A DNA stretch of 64,000 bases. It comes from an uncultured Paracoccaceae bacterium. GTDB taxonomy: Bacteria; Pseudomonadota; Alphaproteobacteria; Rhodobacterales; Rhodobacteraceae. Of this stretch, positions 45,892-54,705 are shown piece by piece (position 1 is the stretch's first letter; each line of letters opens with the position of its first letter). The translations under genes and the position numbers were made by a program. The notes below the pieces were generated by a model. That model was not told where the DNA came from, searched no databases, and was given only the letters and a program-made list of their open reading frames with translations. The DNA lies in the NCBI GenBank assembly GCA_947502145.1, contig CANMYO010000001.1, positions 186,001-250,000 of the forward strand, given 5' to 3'.

Positions 45892-47130
45892 TCAACGATC
45901 AATTGCGCTGAGGAATTCGGCAATTTCAGCTTCCCATAGGATTGGCTTGGTCATCGCCCAATGCCCTTTGCCGTAGCCCGGAACGTCCACAATAAGAAGC
46001 TGGTTATCTGCGCCGCGAATTTCCAATTCTCGCAGGTTCAATCTGGAATGCGCGATGCTGTAAAAAGGGTCGTCTTCCCCGTAGATCGAAAAGACTGGTC
46101 CGCCGAACGATCCAATTCGCCCAAACAAAGTGGGATTTATTGCGGCGTCGCAACATCCTTCACTTACCCATCCTCCGACAAAGTTGATGACTCCGACAGT
46201 ATCGTCGGGGTTTTGACCGGCTTGCATGATTGCTACGACTCCACCTCGCGATACTCCAGCCAATAGCGTTTTTCCGGGTTGAACGTTCGGGTGCCGTTTC
46301 AGCGCTGCCAAAGCAGCATCTGCATCCCCCAGCGCCCTGTCAGCGCCCGCAATTGAAACTGCGGCATTGGTCGAATATCCTTGCGAACGATCTGCGGAAA
46401 AACCTTCATCATACACTCCATCCGACCCGCCCCGGCCCCGTCTTTGTGGAAAGGCCGCGATCCACCCATTTTCGTTGAGAATGTCGGCAAACCAATCGTT
46501 TGACCAAACCTCCCGAAACCAGATCGGTTGTTTGCCATCGCCAGTTGATCCGTGATGGATCAGGGCAAGCGGAAAGGGCCCGTCGCCGCGCGGCTTGTAA
46601 ATCCTCACCGCAAGCTCAATTCCATGTCCGTCCTCGACAAGATCGGTTTGCAGCCGCGCAAGGTTGCCAATCGAGAACCAATCCTCGTTTGGCGAGGCCA
46701 AGAGCGCCGAAATATCCTGACGCTCCAAAATTGCAATCCGCTCATTATCGCCAAAGACGCCGCGCATCCGGCCTGTGGCCGAAATCGCATAGCGCACCGG
46801 TAAACTCTCATCAGCGAGGATCAGAACGTCGTCGACGATCCTTGCCTCGGCACGCAGCCAATTTCCCCTCCCGTTGTTTGCGCTGCTGACGGCATAGATG
46901 ATGTCAAAGACCTCAGCCGTTTTCCCGCGTTCAACGATCAGAATATGATCTCGCCAATTGTCCCATTTACCGACCCATGCACCCACAAACGGCCCACCAG
47001 TGCTGTCCGGCGCTACCGTGCCCTTCGGCAGCGGAACAGACCCGATAAATGTAGAGCTTTGTGCGCTGGCCCCGCCGAAACAGAAGATCAGCGCCGCAGA
47101 AGTGAGTGCTGCCAGAATGCAATTCATCAC
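45892..47130 (-). CDS. Secreted alpha/beta hydrolase
   Basis: A 412-residue protein with a signal peptide of about 24 residues (ending GGASAQS). Residues 40-150 form a beta-rich N-terminal domain (GAWVGKWDNWRDHILIVERG). Residues 165-410 are an alpha/beta hydrolase with oxyanion HHGSTGDG, nucleophile elbow GVSRGG, Asp in YGEDDPF, and His in GKGHWAM. It resembles dienelactone-hydrolase/peptidase S9-like proteins. Substrate unknown. It sits next to tRNA-Ala without sign of an integrated element. Confidence 0.78.
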   Translation of the reverse strand: MMNCILAALTSAALIFCFGGASAQSSTFIGSVPLPKGTVAPDSTGGPFVGAWVGKWDNWRDHILIVERGKTAEVFDIIYAVSSANNGRGNWLRAEARIVDDVLILADESLPVRYAISATGRMRGVFGDNERIAILERQDISALLASPNEDWFSIGNLARLQTDLVEDGHGIELAVRIYKPRGDGPFPLALIHHGSTGDGKQPIWFREVWSNDWFADILNENGWIAAFPQRRGRGGSDGVYDEGFSADRSQGYSTNAAVSIAGADRALGDADAALAALKRHPNVQPGKTLLAGVSRGGVVAIMQAGQNPDDTVGVINFVGGWVSEGCCDAAINPTLFGRIGSFGGPVFSIYGEDDPFYSIAHSRLNLRELEIRGADNQLLIVDVPGYGKGHWAMTKPILWEAEIAEFLSAIDR

Positions 47131-47306
47131 GTCTCTCCTTTGACGACAATCCCGTCAAGTTCGCGCTCAAGCCAGTTTTTTGTCACCTGAACGGGGCCGT
47201 CCCGCATGACGGAACGCAGGCACACTTAGATCATGGTCGGCACAACCTGGCCATGAACATACAGAAGACGCCTTGCCTGGTCGGGATGTGAAACGGACCT
47301 TGGTCC

Positions 47307-48200
47307 CTATCTGCGTGCGAGCCGTTCAGTAAAGTAGTCAATCAGCTCTGGCACCAACGCTTCCCCACGCCCGCTGTTGGTTGCGTCCTGCAGGGCGCCA
47401 AGCGCCCCGCCTGCCATCACCGAGGGGGCACCTGCGTCCTTGGCCATCTGGTCGTAGTAGCCAACATCCTTCGTGGCGTTGCGGATTGAGAATGCCAGTT
47501 TGGACGGATCGCCGTCGATCGCATATGCGGCCATGAACTCCATGAAGGGGGACCCGAGCGGGCCGGCGAACATCACGTCGAACAATTGTTTGCGTTCAAT
47601 GCCGAGGATGTCAGCCATCGCAAATCCCTCTGCCAGCGCATTCGCGACGGTTTGCCCGAAAAAGTTGTTGATAAGTTTGATCGCATGGCCATTGCCCAAC
47701 TGGCCAAGGTGAAAAACATTTTCGGCAAGATCGTCCAGAACCGGGCGCACCTTTTCAAAGGCGTCCGCCTCGCCTGCGCACATGAGGTTGATTTTGCCCT
47801 CGCGCGCATGGCTGGGTGTGCGTCCAATCGGGGCGTCAAGAAGAGCACCACCATTTGCGGTGACCTCTGCCCCAAGAGCACGGGTTGATGCCGGCAGCGA
47901 TGTTCCAAAGTCGATGACCACTGTGCCAGGCTTGATCCCCGTGATGACGCCGTCATCCCCCCGCAACCGGCTTTCGACTTGATCGGATGTGCCAACGCAT
48001 ATCATCACCACATCACTTGCCTGGGCCAGACTGCGCGCGCTTGTGGCCTCTTTCGCGCCGCGCGCGATGGCCTTGTCAATTTCGGTGCGGTCACGGTTGC
48101 CCAGAACAGTCACAGCATAGCCGCGGTCCTGCAGACGCGAGACCATCGCGCCGCCCATCACTCCCAGCCCGATAAACCCGATTTTTGCCTTTGTCATCAT
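47307..48200 (-). CDS. 3-hydroxyisobutyrate dehydrogenase-like reductase
   Basis: A 297-residue beta-hydroxyacid dehydrogenase. NAD(P) motif IGFIGLGVMGGAMVSRL, substrate motif DAPIGRTPSHAREG, and catalytic lysine in GNGHAIKLINNF near residue 170 are intact. Family members reduce tartronate semialdehyde or oxidise 3-hydroxyisobutyrate/2-hydroxymethylglutarate. The motif DAPIGR (instead of DAPVSG) makes the substrate uncertain. It is last in the TRAP operon, six bases after the uxaA-like gene. Confidence 0.85.
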   Translation of the reverse strand: MMTKAKIGFIGLGVMGGAMVSRLQDRGYAVTVLGNRDRTEIDKAIARGAKEATSARSLAQASDVVMICVGTSDQVESRLRGDDGVITGIKPGTVVIDFGTSLPASTRALGAEVTANGGALLDAPIGRTPSHAREGKINLMCAGEADAFEKVRPVLDDLAENVFHLGQLGNGHAIKLINNFFGQTVANALAEGFAMADILGIERKQLFDVMFAGPLGSPFMEFMAAYAIDGDPSKLAFSIRNATKDVGYYDQMAKDAGAPSVMAGGALGALQDATNSGRGEALVPELIDYFTERLARR

Positions 48201-48206
48201 ATGCTC

Positions 48207-49706
48207 CTACATGACCGCGCCGATTTGCCAGGGTACAAATTCATAGTCCCCAAGGCCCTGCGCCTCTGATTTTGTTGATTGTCCTGATGCCGTTGCCAGG
48301 ATTGCATGGTAGATTTCGCGCCCCATGGCACTTACGCTCAGACCGGCTGAGAGAATGCGCCCCGCGTCGATGTCCATGTCCCCGGACATGCGTTGCGCCA
48401 TCTCGGTATTGGTCGCGATCTTGATTGTTGGTGCGGGTTTGGAGCCAAATGCCGAACCGCGTCCCGTTGTGAAACACACGACCTGGCAGCCACCAGCGAT
48501 CTGGCCTGTCACACTGACTGGATCATAACCGGGCGAATCCATAAAAGTGAAACCGCTGGCGGTCACCTGTTCTGCGTATCGATAGACCCCCATGAGCGGC
48601 GTCGTGCCGCCCTTCGCCGCGGCGCCAAGCGACTTTTCAAGGATCGTCGTCAACCCGCCGGCCTTGTTGCCTGGGCTTGGATTGTTGTCCATCGAACCAT
48701 GATTTCGCGCTGTGTAGTCCTCCCACCACCTGATCAGATCAACCAACTTTTGTCCTGTCTCAGGATCTTGCGCGCGCGCTGTCAGCAAATGCTCTGCCCC
48801 ATAGATTTCTGGTGTCTCGGCCAGAACCCCTGTCGCACCCTGCCCGACCAACAGGTCACAGGCATGGCCCAGTGCGGGATTGGCCGTGATCCCCGAAAGC
48901 CCATCAGATCCGCCGCATTGCAAAGCAACCTTCAACGCGCCAACTGGACAGCGGCTGCGGGTGAACCTGTCTGCGACAGGCAGCATCGCGGCGACCTTGG
49001 CAATCCCCATCTCAACGGTTTGGCGCAGACCGGCGACCTTTTGAATGTTCATGGTATGAAACAGCGGCCCATGCCTCAGGCCGTAGGCCTCAAGTAGCCA
49101 GTCAATCTGATTCATCTCGCATCCCAGACCAACCATCAGTACGCCCGCAAGATTAGGATGTTGCGCGTAGCCCCACATCACACGTTGCAAGGCTTCAAAC
49201 CCGGTGCCATCACCCCCCATCCCACAACCGGTGCCATGCACAAACGCAGCAACTCCGTCGACATTTGGATAATCCGAAAGACGTTCCGGCGTGAAATGGT
49301 CGGCAATCAACCGGGCCGCGGTGGCAGAGCAATTCACCGATGTTATGATCCCGATGTAATTGCGGGTCCCGATGCGACCCTTGCCCCGGTCATACCCCAT
49401 GAAGGTTTCCTGCCGAGTTTGGGGTGCTGGGCGCAGGTTATTGCCAAAATCGTATTTCTGATCAACAGGTTGAAATGCAAGGTTGTGGGTGTGGACATGT
49501 TCACCGGCGGCAATATCCATGGCGGCGGTGCCAATAGTCTGGGCATATTTTCGCACCACCTGTCCGGTCGCGATGTCATGCACTGCAACCTTGTGGCCGA
49601 CTGGGATCTCATCGCGCACGGTCAGCCCTTCAATGGTTGTTCCGGCGCGAAGCCCCACACGGGCCACGGCAACAGAGTCGCCTGGATCAAGATGGATCAG
49701 CGACAT
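48207..49706 (-). CDS. UxaA-family sugar-acid dehydratase
   Basis: A 499-residue protein with an N-terminal SAF domain (VARVGLRAGTTIEGLTVRDE, then VGHKVAVHDIATGQVVRKYA, about residues 1-90) and the C-terminal altronate/galactarate dehydratase domain (RNYIGIITSVNCSATAAR, then GTGCGMGGDG, CGGSDGLSGITANPALGHA). It dehydrates a sugar acid (altronate or galactarate in known members, sulfolactate in SuyAB relatives). The gene next to it encodes a PhyH protein and the downstream one a reductase. The actual substrate is undetermined. It starts one base before the phyH stop region ends. Confidence 0.87.
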   Translation of the reverse strand: MSLIHLDPGDSVAVARVGLRAGTTIEGLTVRDEIPVGHKVAVHDIATGQVVRKYAQTIGTAAMDIAAGEHVHTHNLAFQPVDQKYDFGNNLRPAPQTRQETFMGYDRGKGRIGTRNYIGIITSVNCSATAARLIADHFTPERLSDYPNVDGVAAFVHGTGCGMGGDGTGFEALQRVMWGYAQHPNLAGVLMVGLGCEMNQIDWLLEAYGLRHGPLFHTMNIQKVAGLRQTVEMGIAKVAAMLPVADRFTRSRCPVGALKVALQCGGSDGLSGITANPALGHACDLLVGQGATGVLAETPEIYGAEHLLTARAQDPETGQKLVDLIRWWEDYTARNHGSMDNNPSPGNKAGGLTTILEKSLGAAAKGGTTPLMGVYRYAEQVTASGFTFMDSPGYDPVSVTGQIAGGCQVVCFTTGRGSAFGSKPAPTIKIATNTEMAQRMSGDMDIDAGRILSAGLSVSAMGREIYHAILATASGQSTKSEAQGLGDYEFVPWQIGAVM

Positions 49707-50654
49707 CTAGGCGCAATACGGACCATCAGCGGCCCAGCGGTGCTGGTTGATCACCTCTGAGTGGGCCAACGTGTGACGGGTTGTTTCCCACATATCTTTC
49801 CACACGGCCGGGTCGCGCAGGACGCTGCCGGGGTCGCGGCGCGACCGGGCCACAAAACTGGGAAACTGTTCTCGCCCGGAAGACTGACCCGTTACGTGGT
49901 AGCGGATATCAAATGACCAGCGATACCCGTCTGTCTGGTTGGACAGGCTTGCGTGCGGGGTGAGCGGATGAAAGACCACCGCCCCGCCGGCCTTGACCGG
50001 TGTTGGAACCGGTTCTCCGGCAGGCAGATAATTGTCAGTGATCCCGACTTGTGTCTTTAGGCAATGCGGCAGGATATCGACCCGCGTGCCGGGCTTGACC
50101 TGCAAACATCCATTTTCAATTGTGGCGTCATTGATCGCAATCCAGACCGTGATCATCTGCGTCTCGTTTGCGGATTCAAGCGTGACACCTTTGTCCTGAT
50201 GCCAATCCGTCGAAACCAGTTGCGCGCGTGTCTCACCCTTTCCGACCTGATCGTTCGGCGGCTTGATCCGCACGTGTTGAATGGGATTGGATGAAATTTC
50301 CGGACCCAGCAGCGCCTCGACCATGTCGAGCACATTGGCATGGGTGATCATGGCAAAGACGGCAGGTCCATGATGCATCGGCGTGGCATCGCTGATCCCG
50401 TCATGCGGCAGCGAGATGTCAAAATGCTGATACCAATCCACGCCATTCCGTTCGGCCAGACCGATCTTATCAAAGAACGTCATCCCCGGCTTTGAGGCGG
50501 GGACCAGCCCGGCATCATGCCATTCGTCGTAGAGCCGGTCCATCAAAGCGGCGTATTCATCGACCACTGCCGTCAGGGTCCCGCTGTCGATCACGTTCTC
50601 AACAACTATGAACCCGTCGGCCGCAAATTGATCTTGTTGAGCCTGAGTTAGCAC
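49707..50654 (-). CDS. Phytanoyl-CoA dioxygenase (PhyH) family protein
   Basis: A 315-residue Fe(II)/2-oxoglutarate-dependent oxygenase. The HxD pair is in STDWHQDKGVT near residue 170 and the distal His and Arg in FHPLTPHASL and DGYRWSFDIRY near 235-255. It hydroxylates a small organic substrate at the expense of 2-oxoglutarate. Between the TRAP permease and a sugar-acid dehydratase it may modify the imported compound. Family known; substrate inferred only as an organic acid. Confidence 0.85.
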   Translation of the reverse strand: MLTQAQQDQFAADGFIVVENVIDSGTLTAVVDEYAALMDRLYDEWHDAGLVPASKPGMTFFDKIGLAERNGVDWYQHFDISLPHDGISDATPMHHGPAVFAMITHANVLDMVEALLGPEISSNPIQHVRIKPPNDQVGKGETRAQLVSTDWHQDKGVTLESANETQMITVWIAINDATIENGCLQVKPGTRVDILPHCLKTQVGITDNYLPAGEPVPTPVKAGGAVVFHPLTPHASLSNQTDGYRWSFDIRYHVTGQSSGREQFPSFVARSRRDPGSVLRDPAVWKDMWETTRHTLAHSEVINQHRWAADGPYCA

Positions 50655-50666
50655 CGTTCGATCCCC

Positions 50667-52292
50667 TCATAGCGCTATTGTCACAATGTTTGGCCATATC
50701 AGCAAAACAGAAAGTGCCAACAATTGCACGCCAATGAAGGGCAGAAATCCACGGAAAATGTCGGTCAGAGAGATATGCGGCGGTGCCACGGACTTAAGAT
50801 AGAAAGCCGCCGGTCCAAAAGGAGGCGACAGAAAACTGACCTGCATGTTCATGCAGAACAGCACACCAAACCAGATCGACACATGCTGTGGCTCCAGCTG
50901 ACCGATGAAACCGATTTCTTCGATGGGGAGCCGTTTCACGATTGGCAGAAAGACCGGAATGATCAGCAGGACAATGCCAACCCAGTCCATGAAAGCGCCC
51001 ATAAACAAAAGGATCAGCATCATGGTGAGAAGAACAAACATCGTTGGCATATCAGACCCAACGATGAGATTTGCGATGTAGTTGGGACCGCCCGCCAGCG
51101 TATAGGCCCCGGCGAGCGCGGCGGCACCAATTGTCACCCAGATGATCGAGCCCGTTGAACGCAGGGTTCGCATCATTGCGTCCCAGAGCAGCCCGATGCT
51201 CGCCTCGCCGCGTAGAAACGCGATCATGAAAACCGCAAAGGCACCCATTCCCGCAGCCTCTGTAATGCCGGTGATGCCACCGTAGATTGACCCCAGCACA
51301 ACGCCGATAACAAGAATGGGCGGGACGAGTCCCTTGCCGTGTTTCCATCCGAGCATGGTGCGTTTGCGTCCAAACACCACGAAAGCGAGAAACGCGCCAA
51401 TCAGCGCGGCAACCGCCAATGGAATCAGATGTCCCGTGGTCCCGAGGGTGATGGCGTCTTCGCCATCCTCCATGATATTTTGGCCCGTGACGGTGAAGAA
51501 TAGCGCGCGCAAAAACAGGGCCACGGCAAATCCGGTTAACAAGAGCGACAGGAAACCGCCAAACATGCCCAGTTTCTGCACGCCTGTTGGGTCGCCCTCT
51601 CTTGGCTCAGGCAATGGTGCGTCCTCGGGACGCAACTGCGTGCGGATCACGATGTAGCTGATGATCATCAGCGCCAGCATGAGGCCTGGCACAAATGCGC
51701 CCGTAAAAAGGGCCTTGATCGATGTTTCAGTAATCAGCCCATAGATGATCAGCACAATTGATGGGGGGATCATTGTCCCGAGGCTTCCCGAGGCACAAAT
51801 CGTCCCGATCGCGAGATTTTGGTTATATCCCAGGCGCAACATTTGCGGCAATGCAATGAGACCCAGCAAGACGACCTCACCGCCGATAATCCCGGACATC
51901 GCGGCCATGATCACGGCCATCAGTGATGTGATGATTGCAACCCCGCCCCGCACCCGGCTAAGCCAGAAATCCAAGGCGTTATACATCTGTTTTGCAATGC
52001 CGGAGCGTTCAAGCAAGGCAGCCATGAATATGAAGAGCGGGACCGAGATCAGGACATACTCTGTCATCAGGTCGAATATTTTCTGGGTCAGAATATAGAG
52101 CGGCCCAGTCCCCGGTCGGCCCGTCAGCAGACCTTCGCCAATGGTGGAAGGATTGGTCAGAATTGTCGGTTCGAATTTAAGCACCATGACCAGCAGGGCC
52201 AGCGCCGCAGAGGCAAAGCCCAATGGCATGCCAATCGCCAAAAGAACGATCATCCCCAGTACGAGGATCATAGAGATTGTTCCAATGTCCAT
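50667..52292 (-). CDS. TRAP transporter large permease (DctM type)
   Basis: A 541-residue membrane protein with about 14 hydrophobic segments. MAVIMAAMSGIIGGEVVLLG and GTICASGSLGTMIPPSIVLI are DctM hallmarks. It is over 100 residues longer than the usual 425-residue subunit because of an inserted stretch (about residues 215-325: PEPREGDPTGVQ to GRKRTMLGWKHG) with extra membrane segments. That resembles the larger mannitol/chloroaromatic-type TRAP subfamily. Its ATG overlaps the small-subunit stop. Confidence 0.9.
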   Translation of the reverse strand: MDIGTISMILVLGMIVLLAIGMPLGFASAALALLVMVLKFEPTILTNPSTIGEGLLTGRPGTGPLYILTQKIFDLMTEYVLISVPLFIFMAALLERSGIAKQMYNALDFWLSRVRGGVAIITSLMAVIMAAMSGIIGGEVVLLGLIALPQMLRLGYNQNLAIGTICASGSLGTMIPPSIVLIIYGLITETSIKALFTGAFVPGLMLALMIISYIVIRTQLRPEDAPLPEPREGDPTGVQKLGMFGGFLSLLLTGFAVALFLRALFFTVTGQNIMEDGEDAITLGTTGHLIPLAVAALIGAFLAFVVFGRKRTMLGWKHGKGLVPPILVIGVVLGSIYGGITGITEAAGMGAFAVFMIAFLRGEASIGLLWDAMMRTLRSTGSIIWVTIGAAALAGAYTLAGGPNYIANLIVGSDMPTMFVLLTMMLILLFMGAFMDWVGIVLLIIPVFLPIVKRLPIEEIGFIGQLEPQHVSIWFGVLFCMNMQVSFLSPPFGPAAFYLKSVAPPHISLTDIFRGFLPFIGVQLLALSVLLIWPNIVTIAL

Positions 52293-53140
52293 TATTCCAC
52301 CCCAATGCTGCGCTTGATCGCAGCAATTTCTTCTTCGTCAATTTCGTCGGCGGTGTAGATTTCGGGATCAAGGTGCCAGTCGGCAATCAGGTTGGCGACG
52401 GCTTGAAGGGAAATCAGGACCAGTGTGATCAGGATCATCGGCTGGATGGTCGCAGGGATCGGCGGATCAAACGCGGTGCCGAACATCTCCCACCGGTAGA
52501 ATTTGTTGACAAAGACCTGCTTGTAGCTGCCAAACACCAGCCCCACGGTGAAGGCCACAATGATCGCGGTCGACAGCACATCAAAAATCTTGCGAACTGG
52601 TCGGGGAAGCACATCATAAAGGATCGAGATCCGAATGTGGCACCGCTGCTGCATTGCATAGAGGCCAGAGGTCAGGAACACGAAGCCAGCGATCCACAGC
52701 GTCAATTCGTTCGCCCATTTGGTCGGCGCCTCGACCACATAGCGCATAAGAACCTCGTAAAGCATGACACCGGTCATCGAGAAGATCATGATCATCGTCG
52801 CCCGGCCAATAAAAAGGGAAAACCGGTCCCAGGACCGCCATTTGTCAAACTCCATGGGCGCAACAACGACCGAGCGTGCCCCAAGCACAGCAAAAAGCGG
52901 AATAAGGATCAGGGCCCCCCAATCAACGACATCGGCGAATCCGCCGAAAAGCCCGCCGAGATCAGGCAAAACGTCCTTTCGCGCGTGAAGGCCGGAAATC
53001 TGGGCGAAAAGGCTCTCGCTGTCTGGTGGCGCGAAATCTAGGATGAATGCGGGCATATGCCAGATGACCCAGCCCGCACAGATCAGAAAAGCGGACGGCC
53101 ATATCCATTCACCGAGGTTCCCGGTTTGCGTGTCATCCAT
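52292..53140 (-). CDS. TRAP transporter small permease (DctQ type), extended
   Basis: A 282-residue protein. The core DctQ domain is about residues 115-260 (GVMLYEVLMRYVVEAPTKWA, then NELTLWIAGFVFLTSGLYAM). An extra 110-residue N-terminal part has two hydrophobic segments (about 15-33 and 75-97), longer than the usual 160-200 residue subunit. It starts 95 bases after the binding-protein gene, with a terminator-like hairpin in between. It works with the large permease in sodium-driven organic acid uptake. Confidence 0.85.
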   Translation of the reverse strand: MDDTQTGNLGEWIWPSAFLICAGWVIWHMPAFILDFAPPDSESLFAQISGLHARKDVLPDLGGLFGGFADVVDWGALILIPLFAVLGARSVVVAPMEFDKWRSWDRFSLFIGRATMIMIFSMTGVMLYEVLMRYVVEAPTKWANELTLWIAGFVFLTSGLYAMQQRCHIRISILYDVLPRPVRKIFDVLSTAIIVAFTVGLVFGSYKQVFVNKFYRWEMFGTAFDPPIPATIQPMILITLVLISLQAVANLIADWHLDPEIYTADEIDEEEIAAIKRSIGVE

Positions 53141-53182
53141 AACTGCCCCCTTGGCCGCCTCGTCTAGTATTCGTGGTGCGTG

Positions 53183-53213
53183 AAAAAACGGCGAGGTATG
53201 CCACCCCGCCGTT
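53183..53213 (-). terminator. Rho-independent attenuator between dctP and dctQ-type genes
   Basis: On the minus strand AACGGCG and CGCCGTT form a 7-bp stem, extended inward by a CC/GG pair after a mismatch, and followed by TTTTTT. It lies 22 bases after the binding-protein stop. Partial termination here would give more binding protein than permease. Confidence 0.8.
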
Positions 53214-53234
53214 CATGGATACGGGCCAATTGGC

Positions 53235-54254
53235 TTACTGCATGGCGCCGATGCTACGCAGGAAGTTCAGGTGGCTATCCAGCAGCGACTGGCTTTCCGG
53301 CGTTGTTGCGAACTCCGTCCAGGCGGATTGCACCGCAGCACGGTAGGCAGCCATGTCTTCTTCTGACCATTGGTACATGTTCAGACCTTCAGCCGCCAAG
53401 GTGACCGAGTTTTCAGCATTGCGCACTTCATTGATCGAGGTGTTCTTCAAAGCAAGCGCCTGCATCCCGACCTTGAGGATGGCCTGGTGGTGTGACGGCA
53501 TGCTGTCCCAAACATCCTTGCGACATGCAAGGTGATCCGCCGGCATGGAGTGGAAACCCGGATAGTTCGTATGCTCTGCGATATCATACAGCCCCAGGCC
53601 GATATTGTTGGTCAGGTTCGCTGCGTCTGCACCGTCAATGATGCCGGTCTCAAGCGCGGTAAAGATTTCGTTGAAATCCATCACAACGGGCGACGCGCCA
53701 AGCTTTTCGAAAATCATCGTGATGATCCCGGGAGGCGAGCGGAACTTCCACCCTTCAAGGTCGGCAACACCGCGGATTGGACGTGTCGAAGAAAGCGATT
53801 CCGGACCCGGGATCCACCAACCGATGAATTCCATGTCGTATGCGTTGTAAAGCTCGTTCATTGCCGCATATCCGTCGCCATGCAGCAACCATGCGTATTG
53901 CTGGTAAGGGTTCGCATAGGCACCATTCAGATCACCCGCAAACTGGAACGCCGGATTCTTACCGGTTTGGTAAGAGCCACCCGTCATGTCGCAATCAAGA
54001 ATACCTGTCGCTGCAGCATCGAAAGTTTCAGCGGATTTCACGACGGATGATGCGTAAAACATTTCGATCTGAATTTCGCCGTTCGACATCGCTGTGACAT
54101 CTTCGATGAATTCTCCTGCCATCTGGCCGGACAGCGTTTCCTGACTGAAATGGGTCTGAATCCGAAGGTTAGTCGTTTCAGCATTTGCGGCAACGGCGGT
54201 CAGCGCAATTGCGGCAGTTGATACAGCGCGCGTCAGGCGCTTCATATTTCTCAT
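53235..54254 (-). CDS. TRAP transporter solute-binding protein (DctP type)
   Basis: A 339-residue periplasmic binding protein. Signal peptide of about 22 residues (ending AVAANAETT). The mature sequence has GWKFRSPPGIITMIFEKLGA with the carboxylate-binding Arg, then MDFNEIFTALETGIIDGADA and YPGFHSMPADHLACRKDVWD, typical of the TakP/mannitol-type DctP group. ATG at 54254 follows GGGAGAG; the reading from 54344 adds 30 residues. First gene of the TRAP operon. The ligand is expected to be an organic acid. Confidence 0.9.
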   Translation of the reverse strand: MRNMKRLTRAVSTAAIALTAVAANAETTNLRIQTHFSQETLSGQMAGEFIEDVTAMSNGEIQIEMFYASSVVKSAETFDAAATGILDCDMTGGSYQTGKNPAFQFAGDLNGAYANPYQQYAWLLHGDGYAAMNELYNAYDMEFIGWWIPGPESLSSTRPIRGVADLEGWKFRSPPGIITMIFEKLGASPVVMDFNEIFTALETGIIDGADAANLTNNIGLGLYDIAEHTNYPGFHSMPADHLACRKDVWDSMPSHHQAILKVGMQALALKNTSINEVRNAENSVTLAAEGLNMYQWSEEDMAAYRAAVQSAWTEFATTPESQSLLDSHLNFLRSIGAMQ

Positions 54255-54303
54255 TTGGTCTCTCCCAGTCGGTTTAAGGTCGGGCGTTTCTGTGTCTAAC
54301 CCA

Positions 54304-54318
54304 TTTGGTATGACCAAA
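54304..54318. promoter_or_regulatory. TTTGGT-N3-ACCAAA operator upstream of dctP
   Basis: TTTGGTATGACCAAA is a perfect 6+6 palindrome with a three-base spacer, 50 bases upstream of the dctP start. TGGT-N3-ACCA is the classic FCD-type GntR operator, so the divergent regulator is the likely binder. Confidence 0.7.
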
Positions 54319-54490
54319 GTAGGGTGACTCCAAAAATTAGGCAACGAATATTTGCGATGGTTTTCGAAACCGCCTAGGGTATTGGAAAGTCTTATATTTC
54401 AACGTTTTCAAACTGCCAATATTTTGAGAGTCGCATCTTTTGTCCGCCATGCCCCCCAATAGTTCACGCATATGGTCATACGACATTTTC

Positions 54491-54507
54491 AGTTTGTCTG
54501 ACCAACT
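54491..54507. promoter_or_regulatory. Second operator-like palindrome before the regulator
   Basis: AGTTTGTCTGACCAACT pairs in seven of eight symmetric positions and shares GT-N3-ACCAA with the first site, 187 bp away. It may be an auxiliary operator for the same protein or autoregulatory. Confidence 0.5.
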
Positions 54508-54705
54508 CGAACTGGCAAAGAGGCACCCTGACCACCGGTTAACGCCACTCGCCCCGGCACGTCGCGAACAATTTCCGCGATGGCAAAACTGGGGCTGACC
54601 AGGGATGTCGCTTGCATTAATCGCGCAATGTGGGCAACTTTCGACCCCACGAAATGATGCCGCTTGCGCGTGATGCGGCGCAGGGAAAGTCAAAGGAATG
54701 TCTTT

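Larger units (their letters stand above)
54255..54705. other. Divergent promoter region of the TRAP operon and its regulator
   Basis: A 450-base AT-rich gap between dctP (leftward) and the FCD regulator (rightward). It holds two palindromes of the GntR-FCD kind (54304-54318 and 54491-54507). No gene is seen in it. Confidence 0.7.
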
